From: Hyphomicrobiales bacterium
Lineage (GTDB): Bacteria; Pseudomonadota; Alphaproteobacteria; Rhizobiales; Rhizobiaceae
Reading direction: 5' to 3'
Length of the DNA stretch: 64,000 nt
Assembly (NCBI GenBank): GCA_900472785.1
Contig: UCJH01000035.1
Location: forward strand, 1-64,000
How positions within the stretch are numbered: the stretch's first letter is position 1; every line of letters starts with the position of its first letter. Shown in pieces: positions 51,239 through 60,461 of the stretch. Under the pieces are notes generated by a model. That model saw nothing but the letters and a program-made list of their open reading frames with translations, had not been told where the DNA came from and did not search any database. The translations under genes and the position numbers were made by a program.

Positions 51239-51706
51239 ATGCACCGAGAAGAGGTAGATGACGAACTAAAAGAGCTTGCGTTCGAGTTCCTCTATTTCTT
51301 TTCACGTTTTGAGTATGCATTGAAGGCTAATGGCTACCTGAAAAAGGAGGGAGTGGGCCAACCCGCGGAAGCCGGCTGGCAGAAACTCCTCACGCGCTGG
51401 GAATCAGGGTATGTTCTGACAGACACGGCGGCGGCTCTGATAGCTGCCAATCCACAAAAGCAGGTCGTTGGAGCCGATCGCTCGCTCGAATTTCGCCCGT
51501 TGGCAGTGAACGGACTTTCGACCATGGGTCAGGTGATAGGCCATTGCCAAACGGTGCGAAACAACCTCTTCCATGGTGGTAAGTCTGGGGCGAAGGGTTT
51601 CGACGACCCAAAGCGCACCAAAAAATTGCTTTCGCTCACACTCGCGTTGCTCGGAGAGCTTGCAACATCGTGTGACCTAATGAATGACTACACCGGCTAC
51701 TACTGA
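51239..51706 (+). CDS. HEPN-like helical protein (possible RNase toxin or adaptor)
   Basis: A 155-residue helical protein. QTVRNNLFHGGK contains R-N-N-L-F-H, fitting the R-x(4-6)-H motif of HEPN ribonucleases. The N-terminal LAFEFLYFFSRFEYALKANG is the first HEPN helix. GGAGG precedes the ATG by eight bases. It lies 67 bp before the STAND NTPase gene in the same direction, with AbiH divergent on the other side, so it may be the effector of that NTPase. RNase activity is inferred from the motif. Confidence 0.65.
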   Translation: MHREEVDDELKELAFEFLYFFSRFEYALKANGYLKKEGVGQPAEAGWQKLLTRWESGYVLTDTAAALIAANPQKQVVGADRSLEFRPLAVNGLSTMGQVIGHCQTVRNNLFHGGKSGAKGFDDPKRTKKLLSLTLALLGELATSCDLMNDYTGYY

Positions 51707-51773
51707 CACACAAGCAGGCGCGTGCCGTAACGTTTTCCCCTCGCAATCTTTATCTTAGAACGCTTAGAGTCCA

Positions 51774-54509
51774 ATGTCAGCTCATCTCCAAGCTCAAATC
51801 CGACAAAAATTGCAGCAAATCCATGCGGTCGATCTTCAAAAGCTTGCTGAAGATCTTGCGTGCGTCAAATTTCCAAATCGGTTTGGAAGCCATATCTTAA
51901 GGCGCGGAGGCCGCAATGACGAGGATCAGACAACGAAAGGGTGGCCGGATGCTTTCGTGGTAACGGGCAGCAACGAGGTCGATGGAGTTGAAGCAACTAG
52001 GCAGGATACGACCTGGAGAAATCACCTTGAAGCGGACCTCTCTCATGCCCAAGATCCGGATCACAGAAATCTATCCGGTTACGTTTTCGTAGGAGGTTAT
52101 CCATCTGATGCTCCGTCCGCAGCTAATCTTGATCAATGGCTTGATCGCTTCGCGGCATTGGGCATAGAACGATCGAAGATCACAATTCTTGTCGGCAGCG
52201 ACCTTGTGCTCGAGCTCTGCCGACCTGAATATGCACTCGTTCGTCAATTGCATTTAGGACTGAGGACAGTTCCTGACTGGTTCAGGATGCTCGGTGAGAC
52301 CGTTATCAGCGACAATAAACTAGGTCTTTTCCAACCGACACTCGATGAGTATCGGGCGGGTGCAGTATGGCGCCCGGCCATTACTGACGGCGTGATCACC
52401 GATCTAATGCGGACCGGTGCTTCTGTCGTCCGAGGTTACGGCGCTGCAGGTAAAACGACATTAGCCGAACTCGTAGCGCGGGATCCGCTTATCGCACCAA
52501 ACCCTGTCTGGTACGTCGATATCTCACGCGCCACAGATGAGTTAGCAGGCTCAGATTTGCTCAATGCCATGTCGAGTTTGGGAGCGAAAAATACCCTTTT
52601 CATCATCGACAACATTCACATCGACCACGCTTACGCTGCAAGGATCTACGATACGTGGTTCCGCCATCTTCATCCGATTGGAGCAAGAATTCTCTTGCTT
52701 GGCCGATACACCGAAAAGCGCGGGCTCCGCTTGGCTGGCGATCCGCCCGTCCACGAACTGCGCGCGGGGATCGACGAAATGAACGCAGTCGTGGGCAGGC
52801 TAGCGTTACGCGAAGGCGTATCTATCGTTCGCGCACCGCCACTGGCTCTCGATAGATGGGCCGAAACCTTCGGCGGAAGCAGGTCTAAGCCAGAAATAGC
52901 AGTCGACTTGGTTGCTTTCACCGCAGCAGTTGACCGTAGATTACAAAACTTAGTGAATGGCGACTTTCGGCTGGCGGCTTACGATGCCGTCGACGCCGTC
53001 CGTGCCAGATATCTTCAACCTCTTACAGCGGTCGGAGAACTTTCAAACATCCTTCGACTTGCTGCCGTCGCCGAGTTTGAAGTCCCCTTAGCGGAAGATC
53101 AAATCCCTACCCTGGCGACTGGATTTGACACCGCAATCAACACTCTTGGTTTAGTTGTCTTTGAAGACCTTGGTGAAGCGCGCAGGCGGCACTACCGCCT
53201 TATTCATCCTGCTCTTGGTCCGCTGCTCCTTGAGGCGATGGGCCCTGGATTTGACGTGGAGGCTGAGAGATTATTGGCAGCCTCCCAAAGTCCCGTTTTG
53301 GGTCGGCGCATTTCGGCTGCAATCAGAAGGTCGAAGCGCTCTAGCCGGTCATCTGAATCGTTTGACATTGTTGTCAACAACGCAATAGGAGAAGTCGGCT
53401 GGCCACAGCGGTGTCATACGTTGCAGGAACTATCAAATCTTGCTGTGTATGCCGTTACTTCGCATCTCTTGACGAATGAACAGGTCGACGAACAAATAGT
53501 CGCGGCGCGCGCGATCGAAACATTGATGAAACGCTCGCCATCTGTCTGGTCCATAAATCAATTCTTATCGCGCGCACAAAATATTGGATTTCCAAAGTCC
53601 GCTGCTTTGATCGGTCGTGTCGTATTCGATAGCTCCTTCATGGAGATGATACATGCTCGTCCAGCAAGCGAAGTCTCTGCCTTCGTACGTCTTCTTCCCA
53701 ATGGCTCCGAGGCGCTGGCTGCGATCGACTTAATCGCGTGGGAAGCGGCTCAGCATTATGCCAGATCCGAGGCAGCGAAGGAGACTGTCTCAGCCGCCTG
53801 GCATTTCGAAAGGTTGGACCGATCCGAGTTGTCCGTCGCGCCGGCATTACAGCAGATTCGACGAGCAGATCCGGCTCTGTGGCAGGCTGGCTTCGCTCTT
53901 GGTCACCTATCCCGATTGATCCGAATAGCGAATGCGAGTCGCAAGGAGCTCAACGTTCTGCTCTTAGAATTGAGGGATGCGGGGTGGTTGGCTGGCGCCG
54001 TAAGTGTTGGCAGCACCGGAGCAATAGCAGGTGCCCTTTTGTCCTTGGCCAACTACCTCCCTCCAGAATTGAGACAACATTTGCTGGTGCCAGAGTTGGC
54101 GAAACGGGTATTTGATGAACTGGGCAACCTCGGAGAGAATGGAAAATACCTGAGCCGGCCGTTATGTCTTCTAGGCGGGTTCGCGACGTTAGGAGGCCAA
54201 GTTCCCAACGGGATAAGAAAAGACTGGCACTTTGATCCCAATGCCGAGCTCGCATTGGACGAGGTTTCACACAGCGAGGAGCCAACGGGCATCGGTACCT
54301 ATGAACTGCAGCTATGGCTTGGGATAAAAGCGATAAACCTCGCTGGGGGCGGTCCCGTTAGCGTTCCAGAGTCCCGAGGGACAAGTTTCCTCCGGCGGCT
54401 GCGCAGGGCCACTCCACCCACTTCTCAAGCACGGAGAACGCAAGAAGAGCTGTGCACTTGGCTGCTCGCCCGAGAGGCAACAAACTGGATGCTGATCGAG
54501 CATAGCTAG
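51774..54509 (+). CDS. STAND-type NTPase with N-terminal nuclease-like domain
   Basis: A 911-residue protein. N-terminal 180 residues: RRGGRNDEDQTTKGWPDAFV then NEVDGVEATRQDTTW, a D-x(n)-E-x-T pattern of restriction-endonuclease-like folds (the Lys is replaced). NTPase core: Walker A VRGYGAAGKTT (221-228) and Walker B LFIIDNIHID (Asp near 279), then an arginine-bearing LLGRYTEKRG sensor-like loop. The 400-900 region is helical and repeat-like, suited to sensing. This is the architecture of STAND immune NTPases of the Avs class, although it is not recognisable as a named subtype. Codons are less GC-biased than in metabolic genes here. Confidence 0.75.
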   Translation: MSAHLQAQIRQKLQQIHAVDLQKLAEDLACVKFPNRFGSHILRRGGRNDEDQTTKGWPDAFVVTGSNEVDGVEATRQDTTWRNHLEADLSHAQDPDHRNLSGYVFVGGYPSDAPSAANLDQWLDRFAALGIERSKITILVGSDLVLELCRPEYALVRQLHLGLRTVPDWFRMLGETVISDNKLGLFQPTLDEYRAGAVWRPAITDGVITDLMRTGASVVRGYGAAGKTTLAELVARDPLIAPNPVWYVDISRATDELAGSDLLNAMSSLGAKNTLFIIDNIHIDHAYAARIYDTWFRHLHPIGARILLLGRYTEKRGLRLAGDPPVHELRAGIDEMNAVVGRLALREGVSIVRAPPLALDRWAETFGGSRSKPEIAVDLVAFTAAVDRRLQNLVNGDFRLAAYDAVDAVRARYLQPLTAVGELSNILRLAAVAEFEVPLAEDQIPTLATGFDTAINTLGLVVFEDLGEARRRHYRLIHPALGPLLLEAMGPGFDVEAERLLAASQSPVLGRRISAAIRRSKRSSRSSESFDIVVNNAIGEVGWPQRCHTLQELSNLAVYAVTSHLLTNEQVDEQIVAARAIETLMKRSPSVWSINQFLSRAQNIGFPKSAALIGRVVFDSSFMEMIHARPASEVSAFVRLLPNGSEALAAIDLIAWEAAQHYARSEAAKETVSAAWHFERLDRSELSVAPALQQIRRADPALWQAGFALGHLSRLIRIANASRKELNVLLLELRDAGWLAGAVSVGSTGAIAGALLSLANYLPPELRQHLLVPELAKRVFDELGNLGENGKYLSRPLCLLGGFATLGGQVPNGIRKDWHFDPNAELALDEVSHSEEPTGIGTYELQLWLGIKAINLAGGGPVSVPESRGTSFLRRLRRATPPTSQARRTQEELCTWLLAREATNWMLIEHS

Positions 54510-54521
54510 TCGATCGCACTG

Positions 54522-55661
54522 TCATATCACTCCCCATGCCCGAAACCTCCCCCTGCCCGTCATCTCCCTAAGGCCCAGCTCCAAAACAATCCGCCGCGCC
54601 GCCTGTGGCGTCACCTCGAGCGCCTTCGCCACCATCCCGGCCGACACGAGCGGTTTCGCCATCACCAGCTCGACCAGCTCCGGCAATTTCGAGGAGGTTC
54701 GCCGTCTTTCAAGTTTTCGGTCCATCATCGTCTTCGCCAGAGTCAGCCGGTCATGCTCTTTCATTCCGATCTCGGCGGCCGCCAAAAATCCGTGGGCGAT
54801 GGCTAGCAGCCGGGTCTCGCGATCGCGATGGCGGCGCCGATCAACCGGAATGGTTTTGAGGCCAAGGTTGATGGCCGCGAGATGGGCACCTGACGTGATG
54901 CCCGACTGGCGCAGGATCGAAGCGGCCAGCAGCCGGCCGAGCCAGGGCGCGTGCTGAAGGACGGAGAGTTCGTTCCAGGCATCGAGGGCAACGATGGCCT
55001 GCAGCACCGCCGGCTGTCCTTGGGCCTGCCGCAGCACGCCGCGCCATTCCTCGAGCCGCGCGTCCTCGTCCCAGTCGAGATCATAGACCATCGGATCTTT
55101 CTCTTGCGTCACACCACGGCCGGGCCGGGTTGCGTTCTCGATCGCAGCTTCCGAGCGGGCCAGCACTGCATCGATTGCGGCGAAGTCAATGCCGGGTAGA
55201 TTTTCAACGTCGTCGGCGACGTCCGCCTCCCCTTCTGGATCGATCGCAGCCGCCCGCCGGATGGCATCGGCGGTCGTCGCGTCGTCTCTGTCGGTCGATA
55301 TGATCTCCGAGGTTTTTCTGAGCGTGCGTATACCGTCTGTCGACAACGCCCACTCCGGCGATTGCGCAGCGACGCGCCGGCGGGTTCGGAGAACGTCGCG
55401 GGCGATTGTCAGTTCATGGGTGGGTGTTCGAATATCGCGGGTGTCATCGTGCAGGACAAGGTCTTCGAGATGGACGAGTTCGCCGTCGATCCACAGCGAG
55501 GCACAGGCGTCGGCGAACTGGGACCGTTCGAGGAAGCCCGGACCGACCGGCGAGCGGGCGATGCGCTCGTCGAGACGCGTCAGCGCGATGCCGGCGTCAA
55601 AGGCCGGCCGCATCAGGGCTGTCATGCTGATTTTCGCGAGATCGTAAGCCATTGAAATCAT
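54522..55661 (-). CDS. RHE_PE00001-family protein (DUF1612 + HTH)
   Basis: A 379-residue rhizobial plasmid protein. The N-terminal half matches the conserved RHE_PE00001 pattern: [40 protein letters not shown] and [20 protein letters not shown]. The C-terminus (about 310-375) is a DNA-binding helix-turn-helix, [20 protein letters not shown] then [20 protein letters not shown]. Members resemble Fic/MarR-associated regulators near plasmid maintenance genes. Its start overlaps an inverted repeat, so it may repress itself. An ATG at 55652 is an equal start candidate. Confidence 0.8.
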   Translation of the reverse strand: MISMAYDLAKISMTALMRPAFDAGIALTRLDERIARSPVGPGFLERSQFADACASLWIDGELVHLEDLVLHDDTRDIRTPTHELTIARDVLRTRRRVAAQSPEWALSTDGIRTLRKTSEIISTDRDDATTADAIRRAAAIDPEGEADVADDVENLPGIDFAAIDAVLARSEAAIENATRPGRGVTQEKDPMVYDLDWDEDARLEEWRGVLRQAQGQPAVLQAIVALDAWNELSVLQHAPWLGRLLAASILRQSGITSGAHLAAINLGLKTIPVDRRRHRDRETRLLAIAHGFLAAAEIGMKEHDRLTLAKTMMDRKLERRRTSSKLPELVELVMAKPLVSAGMVAKALEVTPQAARRIVLELGLREMTGRGRFRAWGVI

Positions 55662-55725
55662 GGTAAATGATTTCTTATAGGAACTCTATCTGATTATTGC
55701 GGTTCGCTACATGGTATGATTACCA
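55654..55725. promoter_or_regulatory. Palindromes at the DUF1612-gene promoter
   Basis: GAAATCAT (55654-55661) and ATGATTTC (55667-55674) are perfect 8-bp arms around GGTAA, covering the start codon. TGGTA/TACCA (55712-55725) follows 40 bp upstream of the gene. Both sites contain ATGGTA and ATGAT in similar order. They are candidates for autorepression by the HTH of the DUF1612 protein. Confidence 0.45.
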
Positions 55726-55743
55726 GTCGAGTGTATAGCCATC

Positions 55744-55760
55744 GATAAGTATCCCTTATC
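55744..55760. promoter_or_regulatory. Palindrome upstream of the Phd-VapC pair
   Basis: GATAAG and CTTATC (55744-55749 and 55755-55760) form a 17-bp palindrome with a 5-base spacer, about 80 bp before the antitoxin ATG. Phd/YefM antitoxins repress their operons at such sites; assignment is by location. Confidence 0.5.
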
Positions 55761-55840
55761 AGAGGTAATGTGTACGATCCGTTTGTACGCATGGCGGAGA
55801 GGTGCTATTGTTGTCTTCAGAGCAAATCTCGGAGATCCCG

Positions 55841-56134
55841 ATGCCCCAGACCAGCTACAAGATCAGCGAAGCCCGCAAAAAATTCGCCGAAGTCCTCGAG
55901 CGCGCCAACCAGGGCGAAGAGATCGTCATTATGCGCGGTAACGAAGTTTATGCCCGCATCGGTCCAGCGGCTGACGGCGGCAAACGTCCCTTTGGTCTGC
56001 TTCGTCACCGTGGCCTGCCTGACGACCTGTTTGATACCACCGATGCCGAGCAGGCCGCAATCGACGCCGGCGACTGGAACGACGAGACCGGCGTATGGCA
56101 AGGCAAGCCTAACGATCACGAAAGCACGCAATGA
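55841..56134 (+). CDS. Phd/YefM-type antitoxin
   Basis: A 97-residue antitoxin. The N-terminal YKISEARKKFAEVLERANQG then EEIVIMRGNEVYARIGP is the Phd/YefM fold that dimerises and binds DNA. The C-terminal acidic tail (AIDAGDWNDETGVW) would wrap the toxin. GGAG lies seven bases before the ATG at 55841. The stop overlaps the toxin start (ATGA). It pairs with a PIN toxin rather than Doc, a frequent combination. Confidence 0.9.
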   Translation: MPQTSYKISEARKKFAEVLERANQGEEIVIMRGNEVYARIGPAADGGKRPFGLLRHRGLPDDLFDTTDAEQAAIDAGDWNDETGVWQGKPNDHESTQ

Positions 56135-56508
56135 AAGTTTTGCTCGATAGCCACGCCGTCTACTGGTGGACCATCGGCAGCGATCGCCTGTCCAGGAAGG
56201 CACGGACGCTCATCGAGGACAAGGCAAACGCCATCCTCGTCAGTGCGGTCACGTTCTATGAGCTGGACAACAAAATGCGCCTGAACAAGCTCGACCTCAA
56301 GCCACAGGAACTGCGGGCAGCCGTTTCAGAAAGCGGCCTGCAGACCCTGGCCATCACCGATTTGCATGCCGAGCTCGCGGCAGCTTTTGACTGGGACCAT
56401 CGCGACCCATGGGACCGGATTCTTGCCGCACAGGCGCGGATGGAGCACTGCACTTTCGTTTCGACGGATCAGGCGTTCGATGCGATTTTGCATGAGCGGA
56501 TCTGGTAA
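56131..56508 (+). CDS. vapC: VapC-type PIN-domain toxin
   Basis: A 125-residue PIN ribonuclease. MKVLLDSHAVYWW supplies the first metal Asp (6), ILVSAVTFYELDNK the conserved Glu, HRDPWDRILAAQA the second Asp pair, and VSTDQAFD the last Asp. Such toxins cleave tRNA or rRNA when the antitoxin is lost. The start overlaps the antitoxin stop and the gene is followed 12 bp later by a second antitoxin-like gene. All acidic residues are present, so it should be active. Confidence 0.9.
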   Translation: MKVLLDSHAVYWWTIGSDRLSRKARTLIEDKANAILVSAVTFYELDNKMRLNKLDLKPQELRAAVSESGLQTLAITDLHAELAAAFDWDHRDPWDRILAAQARMEHCTFVSTDQAFDAILHERIW

Positions 56509-56520
56509 GGGATGGGACTG

Positions 56521-56769
56521 ATGAAGATCTTCGCGGAACCTACCGAGGCGACCAAACGGCTTGAGAAACTCATCGCTCTCGCCGAGCGCAGCGATGAGGT
56601 GATCGTCTGCCGGGAAGGAGTTCCCATTGCGGTGTCGACGGCCGAGCGGGAGGATTTCGATCGGGACAGCACCGGGCTCTGGGCGCTGATGGCGGAGAGA
56701 AGACCTACAGATGGCAGAATAACTTCCAACCACGATGAATTTTGTGACGAGAACGGACTGCCGAAATGA
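56521..56769 (+). CDS. Solitary Phd-like antitoxin
   Basis: An 82-residue protein of the Phd/YefM type: EATKRLEKLIALAERSDEVI followed by VCREGVPIAVSTAERE, then an acidic tail with LWALMAERRP. No second toxin follows; the next gene is a tyrosine recombinase whose ATG overlaps this stop (ATGA). AAGGGA precedes the start by eight bases. It may be an orphan antitoxin guarding against, or regulating, the recombinase operon. Confidence 0.75.
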   Translation: MKIFAEPTEATKRLEKLIALAERSDEVIVCREGVPIAVSTAEREDFDRDSTGLWALMAERRPTDGRITSNHDEFCDENGLPK

Positions 56770-57911
56770 GCTACTCGTCGTCGCGTTCAATCGAAGAACG
56801 CATAGAGACGTTGGACACGATCGCCGCCGTCCTGCCGATCGACCGCCGCGACGAACTGGCTGAACTGCTCACCGACCAGGACATCGAAACACTGCGCCAT
56901 CTGGTCAACGAGGGCATGGGCGAAAACACTCTGCGCGCACTCACTTCTGATCTCGCCTACCTGCAGGCCTGGTCGCTGGCAGCAACCGGCGCCTCCCTCC
57001 CCTGGCCCGCACCTGAGGCGATGCTGCTCAAATTCGTCGCGCATCATCTTTGGCAACCGGAACAGCGAGAGATCGATCCGCACCACGGCATGCCTGCCAC
57101 GATCGAGCAGAGCCTGCGCGAGCAGCGGTTCCTTCGATCCTCCGGGCCGCATGCGCCCGATACGGTGCGCCGGCGGCTTGCCAGTTGGTCGACGCTGACG
57201 AAATGGCGCGGGCTGACCGGTGTCTTCTCCTCCCCTGCTCTCAAATCCGCGATACGCCTTGCCGTTCGGGCGACGCCGCGCCCAAGGAAACGGAAAAGCG
57301 CCAAGGCGGTGACCGGCGATGTCCTGGCAAAGCTACTCGCGACCTGTGGCACAGACAGCCTGCGTGACATCCGCGATCGGGCCATACTGATGGTGGCTTT
57401 TGCCTCCGGCGGCCGTCGTCGCAGTGAGATTGCGGGTTTGCGGAAAGAGCAGCTCACGATCGAGCGGCCAATCGCGGTCGAAAACGGCCCTCCCCTCCCC
57501 TCTCTCGCCATTCATCTGGGCCGCACCAAAACGTCCGGCTCAGAGCACGATGAGGTCGTTTACCTGACGGGCCGGCCCGTGGACGCTCTCAATGCCTGGA
57601 TGAAGGCTGCCAGGATCGAGAGCGGTAGCGTGTTTCGCAAGGTCGATCGGTGGGGAAACGTTTCGAAACGGGCGCTGGAGCCCAGTGCGGTCAATGCGAT
57701 CGTTAAGCAGCGTGCGGCGATGGCGGGCCTGGAGCCGGGGGAGTTTTCGGCGCATGGGTTGAGGTCAGGCTATCTTACGGAGGCCGCAAACCGTGGCGTC
57801 CCCCTTCCCGAGGCGATGGAGCAGTCGCGTCATCGATCGGTGCAACAGGCCTCCAGTTATTACAACAACGCAACCCGGCGAACAGGGCGGGCCGCACGGC
57901 TTCTCCCGTAG
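56766..57911 (+). CDS. Tyrosine recombinase/integrase
   Basis: A 381-residue site-specific recombinase. The N-terminal 130 residues are a SAM-like core-binding domain (GMGENTLRALTSDLAYLQAW). The catalytic domain shows LRDIRDRAILMVAFASGGRR (box I Arg), FSAHGLRSGYLTEAANRG (His-x-x-Arg) and HRSVQQASSYYNNATRR (His and nucleophile Tyr). It is translationally coupled to an antitoxin gene and thus linked to the VapC module. This arrangement is known from rhizobial plasmids and integrative elements; the attachment site is not visible. Confidence 0.9.
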   Translation: MSYSSSRSIEERIETLDTIAAVLPIDRRDELAELLTDQDIETLRHLVNEGMGENTLRALTSDLAYLQAWSLAATGASLPWPAPEAMLLKFVAHHLWQPEQREIDPHHGMPATIEQSLREQRFLRSSGPHAPDTVRRRLASWSTLTKWRGLTGVFSSPALKSAIRLAVRATPRPRKRKSAKAVTGDVLAKLLATCGTDSLRDIRDRAILMVAFASGGRRRSEIAGLRKEQLTIERPIAVENGPPLPSLAIHLGRTKTSGSEHDEVVYLTGRPVDALNAWMKAARIESGSVFRKVDRWGNVSKRALEPSAVNAIVKQRAAMAGLEPGEFSAHGLRSGYLTEAANRGVPLPEAMEQSRHRSVQQASSYYNNATRRTGRAARLLP

Positions 57912-58086
57912 CGATCGTTCCAATTCATGAAGGCACGACGAGGCGTTTCGGACAGCTTGAAATCAATTGTTTATCGATGGTAGTTGATCTGGGGTCGCAG
58001 ATCAGAGATGTTCGTCACCCTGGATAACCGGCAACTCCTTGTTTCCCGGCCGGTGCCTAAAATAACGATTTTCATAATAAAGCTCC

Positions 58087-58817
58087 TTACGCTGTAACCT
58101 TGCGATTGAGGGCCACGACCTCGTCGTGATCCGGCATTTTTCCTGTCTCAGAAAACTTCTTGATCAGCCTGTCTCGGTTGTCGACGGCGCAGGACTGGTC
58201 TGCTGCTTGTAAGGCCGCCGTCAGCACTGCAGTGGTGAGTTCCGTGCAGTAGGCGGGCGTGCCGGGCTGCTGACGCCAAGACGTAGCAAGCGGACCTGCA
58301 TCAAGGGCATCAAAGCCCGTCTCCTCGACCAACTGCATCGCGGTCGCCTTGCCGCTCGCGTCATCGCCTGCCACTGGAAGCGCGATCCGTCCTACTTCGC
58401 CCGCTGGCCGTCCCTTATCTGCAAGAGTGGCAGCAAGTGCCGCGTTCCACGCCTTGATGACAGGTCGCTTGATCTGCTCGCTCACCCAGACGCTTTGCGG
58501 CATGCCAGCGTCCACGTCGGGGATCGAGCCGTCACGGAAGGGGTAGTAGTTCGAGGTATCGATGACCGGGACGGTGGCCGGAGCCTCCTTCACGAGATCT
58601 GCGAGCTTCGGATAGGTTGCGAAAGGGACTGAGAGAATGAGCACCTCGACATCCTTCACGGCATCCTCGGCGCGGACCGCCGTCGCACCGATGTCGCGTG
58701 CCAGCTCGGCGATTGTCTCCGGGCCTTTTGAGTTCGCCAGCTTGACCATGTGCCCGCTGGCCACCAGCTTCCAAGAGTTGATCCAATATTGCCTGCTCCG
58801 ACGATTCCGATTTTCAT
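58087..58817 (-). pseudogene. F420-dependent-type NADP oxidoreductase, frameshifted
   Basis: From the ATG at 58817 the frame reads MKIGIVGAGNIGSTLG, a perfect Rossmann start, with AGCAGG upstream. It then loses phase near 58770. The next part KLVASGHMVKLANSKGPETI continues in another frame up to the stop at 58087. The remaining sequence, with VLILSVPFATYP, VIDTSNYYPFRDG and ALPVAGDDASGK, matches the NADPH-dependent F420-reductase-like family. One missing base explains the break. Either a real frameshift mutation or a sequencing error; the rest of the gene is well preserved. Confidence 0.7.
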
Positions 58818-59030
58818 AACCCTGCTCTTCCGGTTGTTGCATCACTGCGGATAATAGGTGAGCTAGTTGGAGCAACAAGAACCACTTAAAGGTTCCATAG
58901 GCTCAACGCGAGCAGACAAAAAGCTACAGTAGGGCAACGTCTCCGCGACGAAATTAAGGTTCACCCATTACGCAGATGTCTCGATAGTCTGAGGGAGGCG
59001 ATGCGACGGCCTAGCATCGCATCTTTCCAA

Positions 59031-60224
59031 TCAAGAAGGATTTGATGCGTTGACCGGCTGCTCCGGAATAGTCGGATGCGCCACTCCGCGTCGCGTGGCC
59101 AATGCTGGGCTTGCCAGCAGCGAGCAGATGACCAGGGGCAGGCAGATGACAAAAGCGTTCCGGATGCCCCAATGTTCCGCGACAAATCCGAGCAGGGGCG
59201 GCGCAAGGAAAAAGACCACAACGGACATTTGGCCTAGCGCCGCGACATTGAGCACCGATGGTCGATCGTTGCGTTGCGCCGCAGCCGTGACGGCCATTGG
59301 ATAGACTGCACTGCAACCGCCACCCATCAGTGCAAAGCCCGCCAGCGCGACATATGGGTTCGGCGCGAGCCAGACCATGATGATGCCGAGTGTGGCTGTG
59401 GTAAGCAGCACGATCGCGACGGCACGCGCACCGTGCCTGTCCACAACCGGATCGACGAATAGACGTGCAACAGCCATGAAAAAAGCGAATAGGGTCAGGC
59501 CGCTGCCACCGATAAAGGGTTCGGAATTAAAGACATCACGCATGTAGATCGCCGACCAGTCGATGCCAGCCCCTTCGACCAAAAAGGCGGCAGTGCCTAT
59601 CAGACAAAGCGGCAACAGACCGAGCGTAGGAAGCGCGAAGTGTGGCTCATTCTCCATCTCGGCACCTTTCAAAATGGGTGCATTCTTCATGCCGGCGACA
59701 TTGAGCACGCCCAGTAGGAAAACCAGCGCTAGGATGAGGTGCAAATGCGTCTGCATGTCGATCCCCGCCTGCCGGATCATAGAAGCGCTTACTGCGGTAA
59801 CGAAGAAACCGACGCTCCAGAATCCGTGAGCGCGGTTCATGATGCCAAAGCCGACCTGGTTCTCGATGCGTCCTATCTCGACATTGAGGTTTATCTCGAA
59901 TGCGCCGACGAGCAGGCCAACGAGAAACAGAAGGATGAAAACCGTTTGAGGATTTGGCATGAAGGGCACGAGAGAAAGGAGAAACGCAGTGCCGAGAAGC
60001 GTGATCATCAACGTCAGCCGCGCGCCGAGTCTCATGACGACAGGCGAGAAGAGTGTAAGCGACACCAGCGCGCCGGCCGCCATACCGATCAACGTCAAAC
60101 CGAGCTCCGCCTTGTTGACGTTCAGCATCATCTGTAGGTCGGGAATGCGGGCGAGGAAGGCCCCTGTCGAAATTGCGATCAGAAAGAAGGCGAGATAGGT
60201 GCGGTGATGCGGTGCGAGAAGCAT
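59031..60224 (-). CDS. MFS transporter (FucP-like sugar/drug permease class)
   Basis: A 397-residue major-facilitator protein with twelve hydrophobic helices. The start MLLAPHHRTYLAFFLIAIST is followed by GAFLARIPDLQMMLNVNKAE, the family loop VMRLGARLTLMITLLG (motif A-like) and the second-half GLTLFAFFMAVARLFVDPVV with DRHGAR. The ATG at 60224 is chosen because the preceding 144 codons of the open frame show no membrane pattern. It diverges from the transglutaminase-like gene. Substrate not assigned. Confidence 0.85.
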   Translation of the reverse strand: MLLAPHHRTYLAFFLIAISTGAFLARIPDLQMMLNVNKAELGLTLIGMAAGALVSLTLFSPVVMRLGARLTLMITLLGTAFLLSLVPFMPNPQTVFILLFLVGLLVGAFEINLNVEIGRIENQVGFGIMNRAHGFWSVGFFVTAVSASMIRQAGIDMQTHLHLILALVFLLGVLNVAGMKNAPILKGAEMENEPHFALPTLGLLPLCLIGTAAFLVEGAGIDWSAIYMRDVFNSEPFIGGSGLTLFAFFMAVARLFVDPVVDRHGARAVAIVLLTTATLGIIMVWLAPNPYVALAGFALMGGGCSAVYPMAVTAAAQRNDRPSVLNVAALGQMSVVVFFLAPPLLGFVAEHWGIRNAFVICLPLVICSLLASPALATRRGVAHPTIPEQPVNASNPS

Positions 60225-60461
60225 GAGATGTGTGCAATCATGGGGAGGTGCGGGACGCTGACCGACACCGCCGACGCAATCAAAAAGGTTTCTTCGCCTT
60301 ATAGGCGATGCCTCGCAGTAGCACCAGATAAGAGTGATGCGTTTATTTGAATGGCCACCGGCTGCCGTGAGGGCTTTGCTGCTTTTGGCCCGAAGCGGGC
60401 GCGCGCCGTGCGCTTGACACCAATGCGCCCTCGCTGGATCATCCGTCCTTGGAGAATACTC

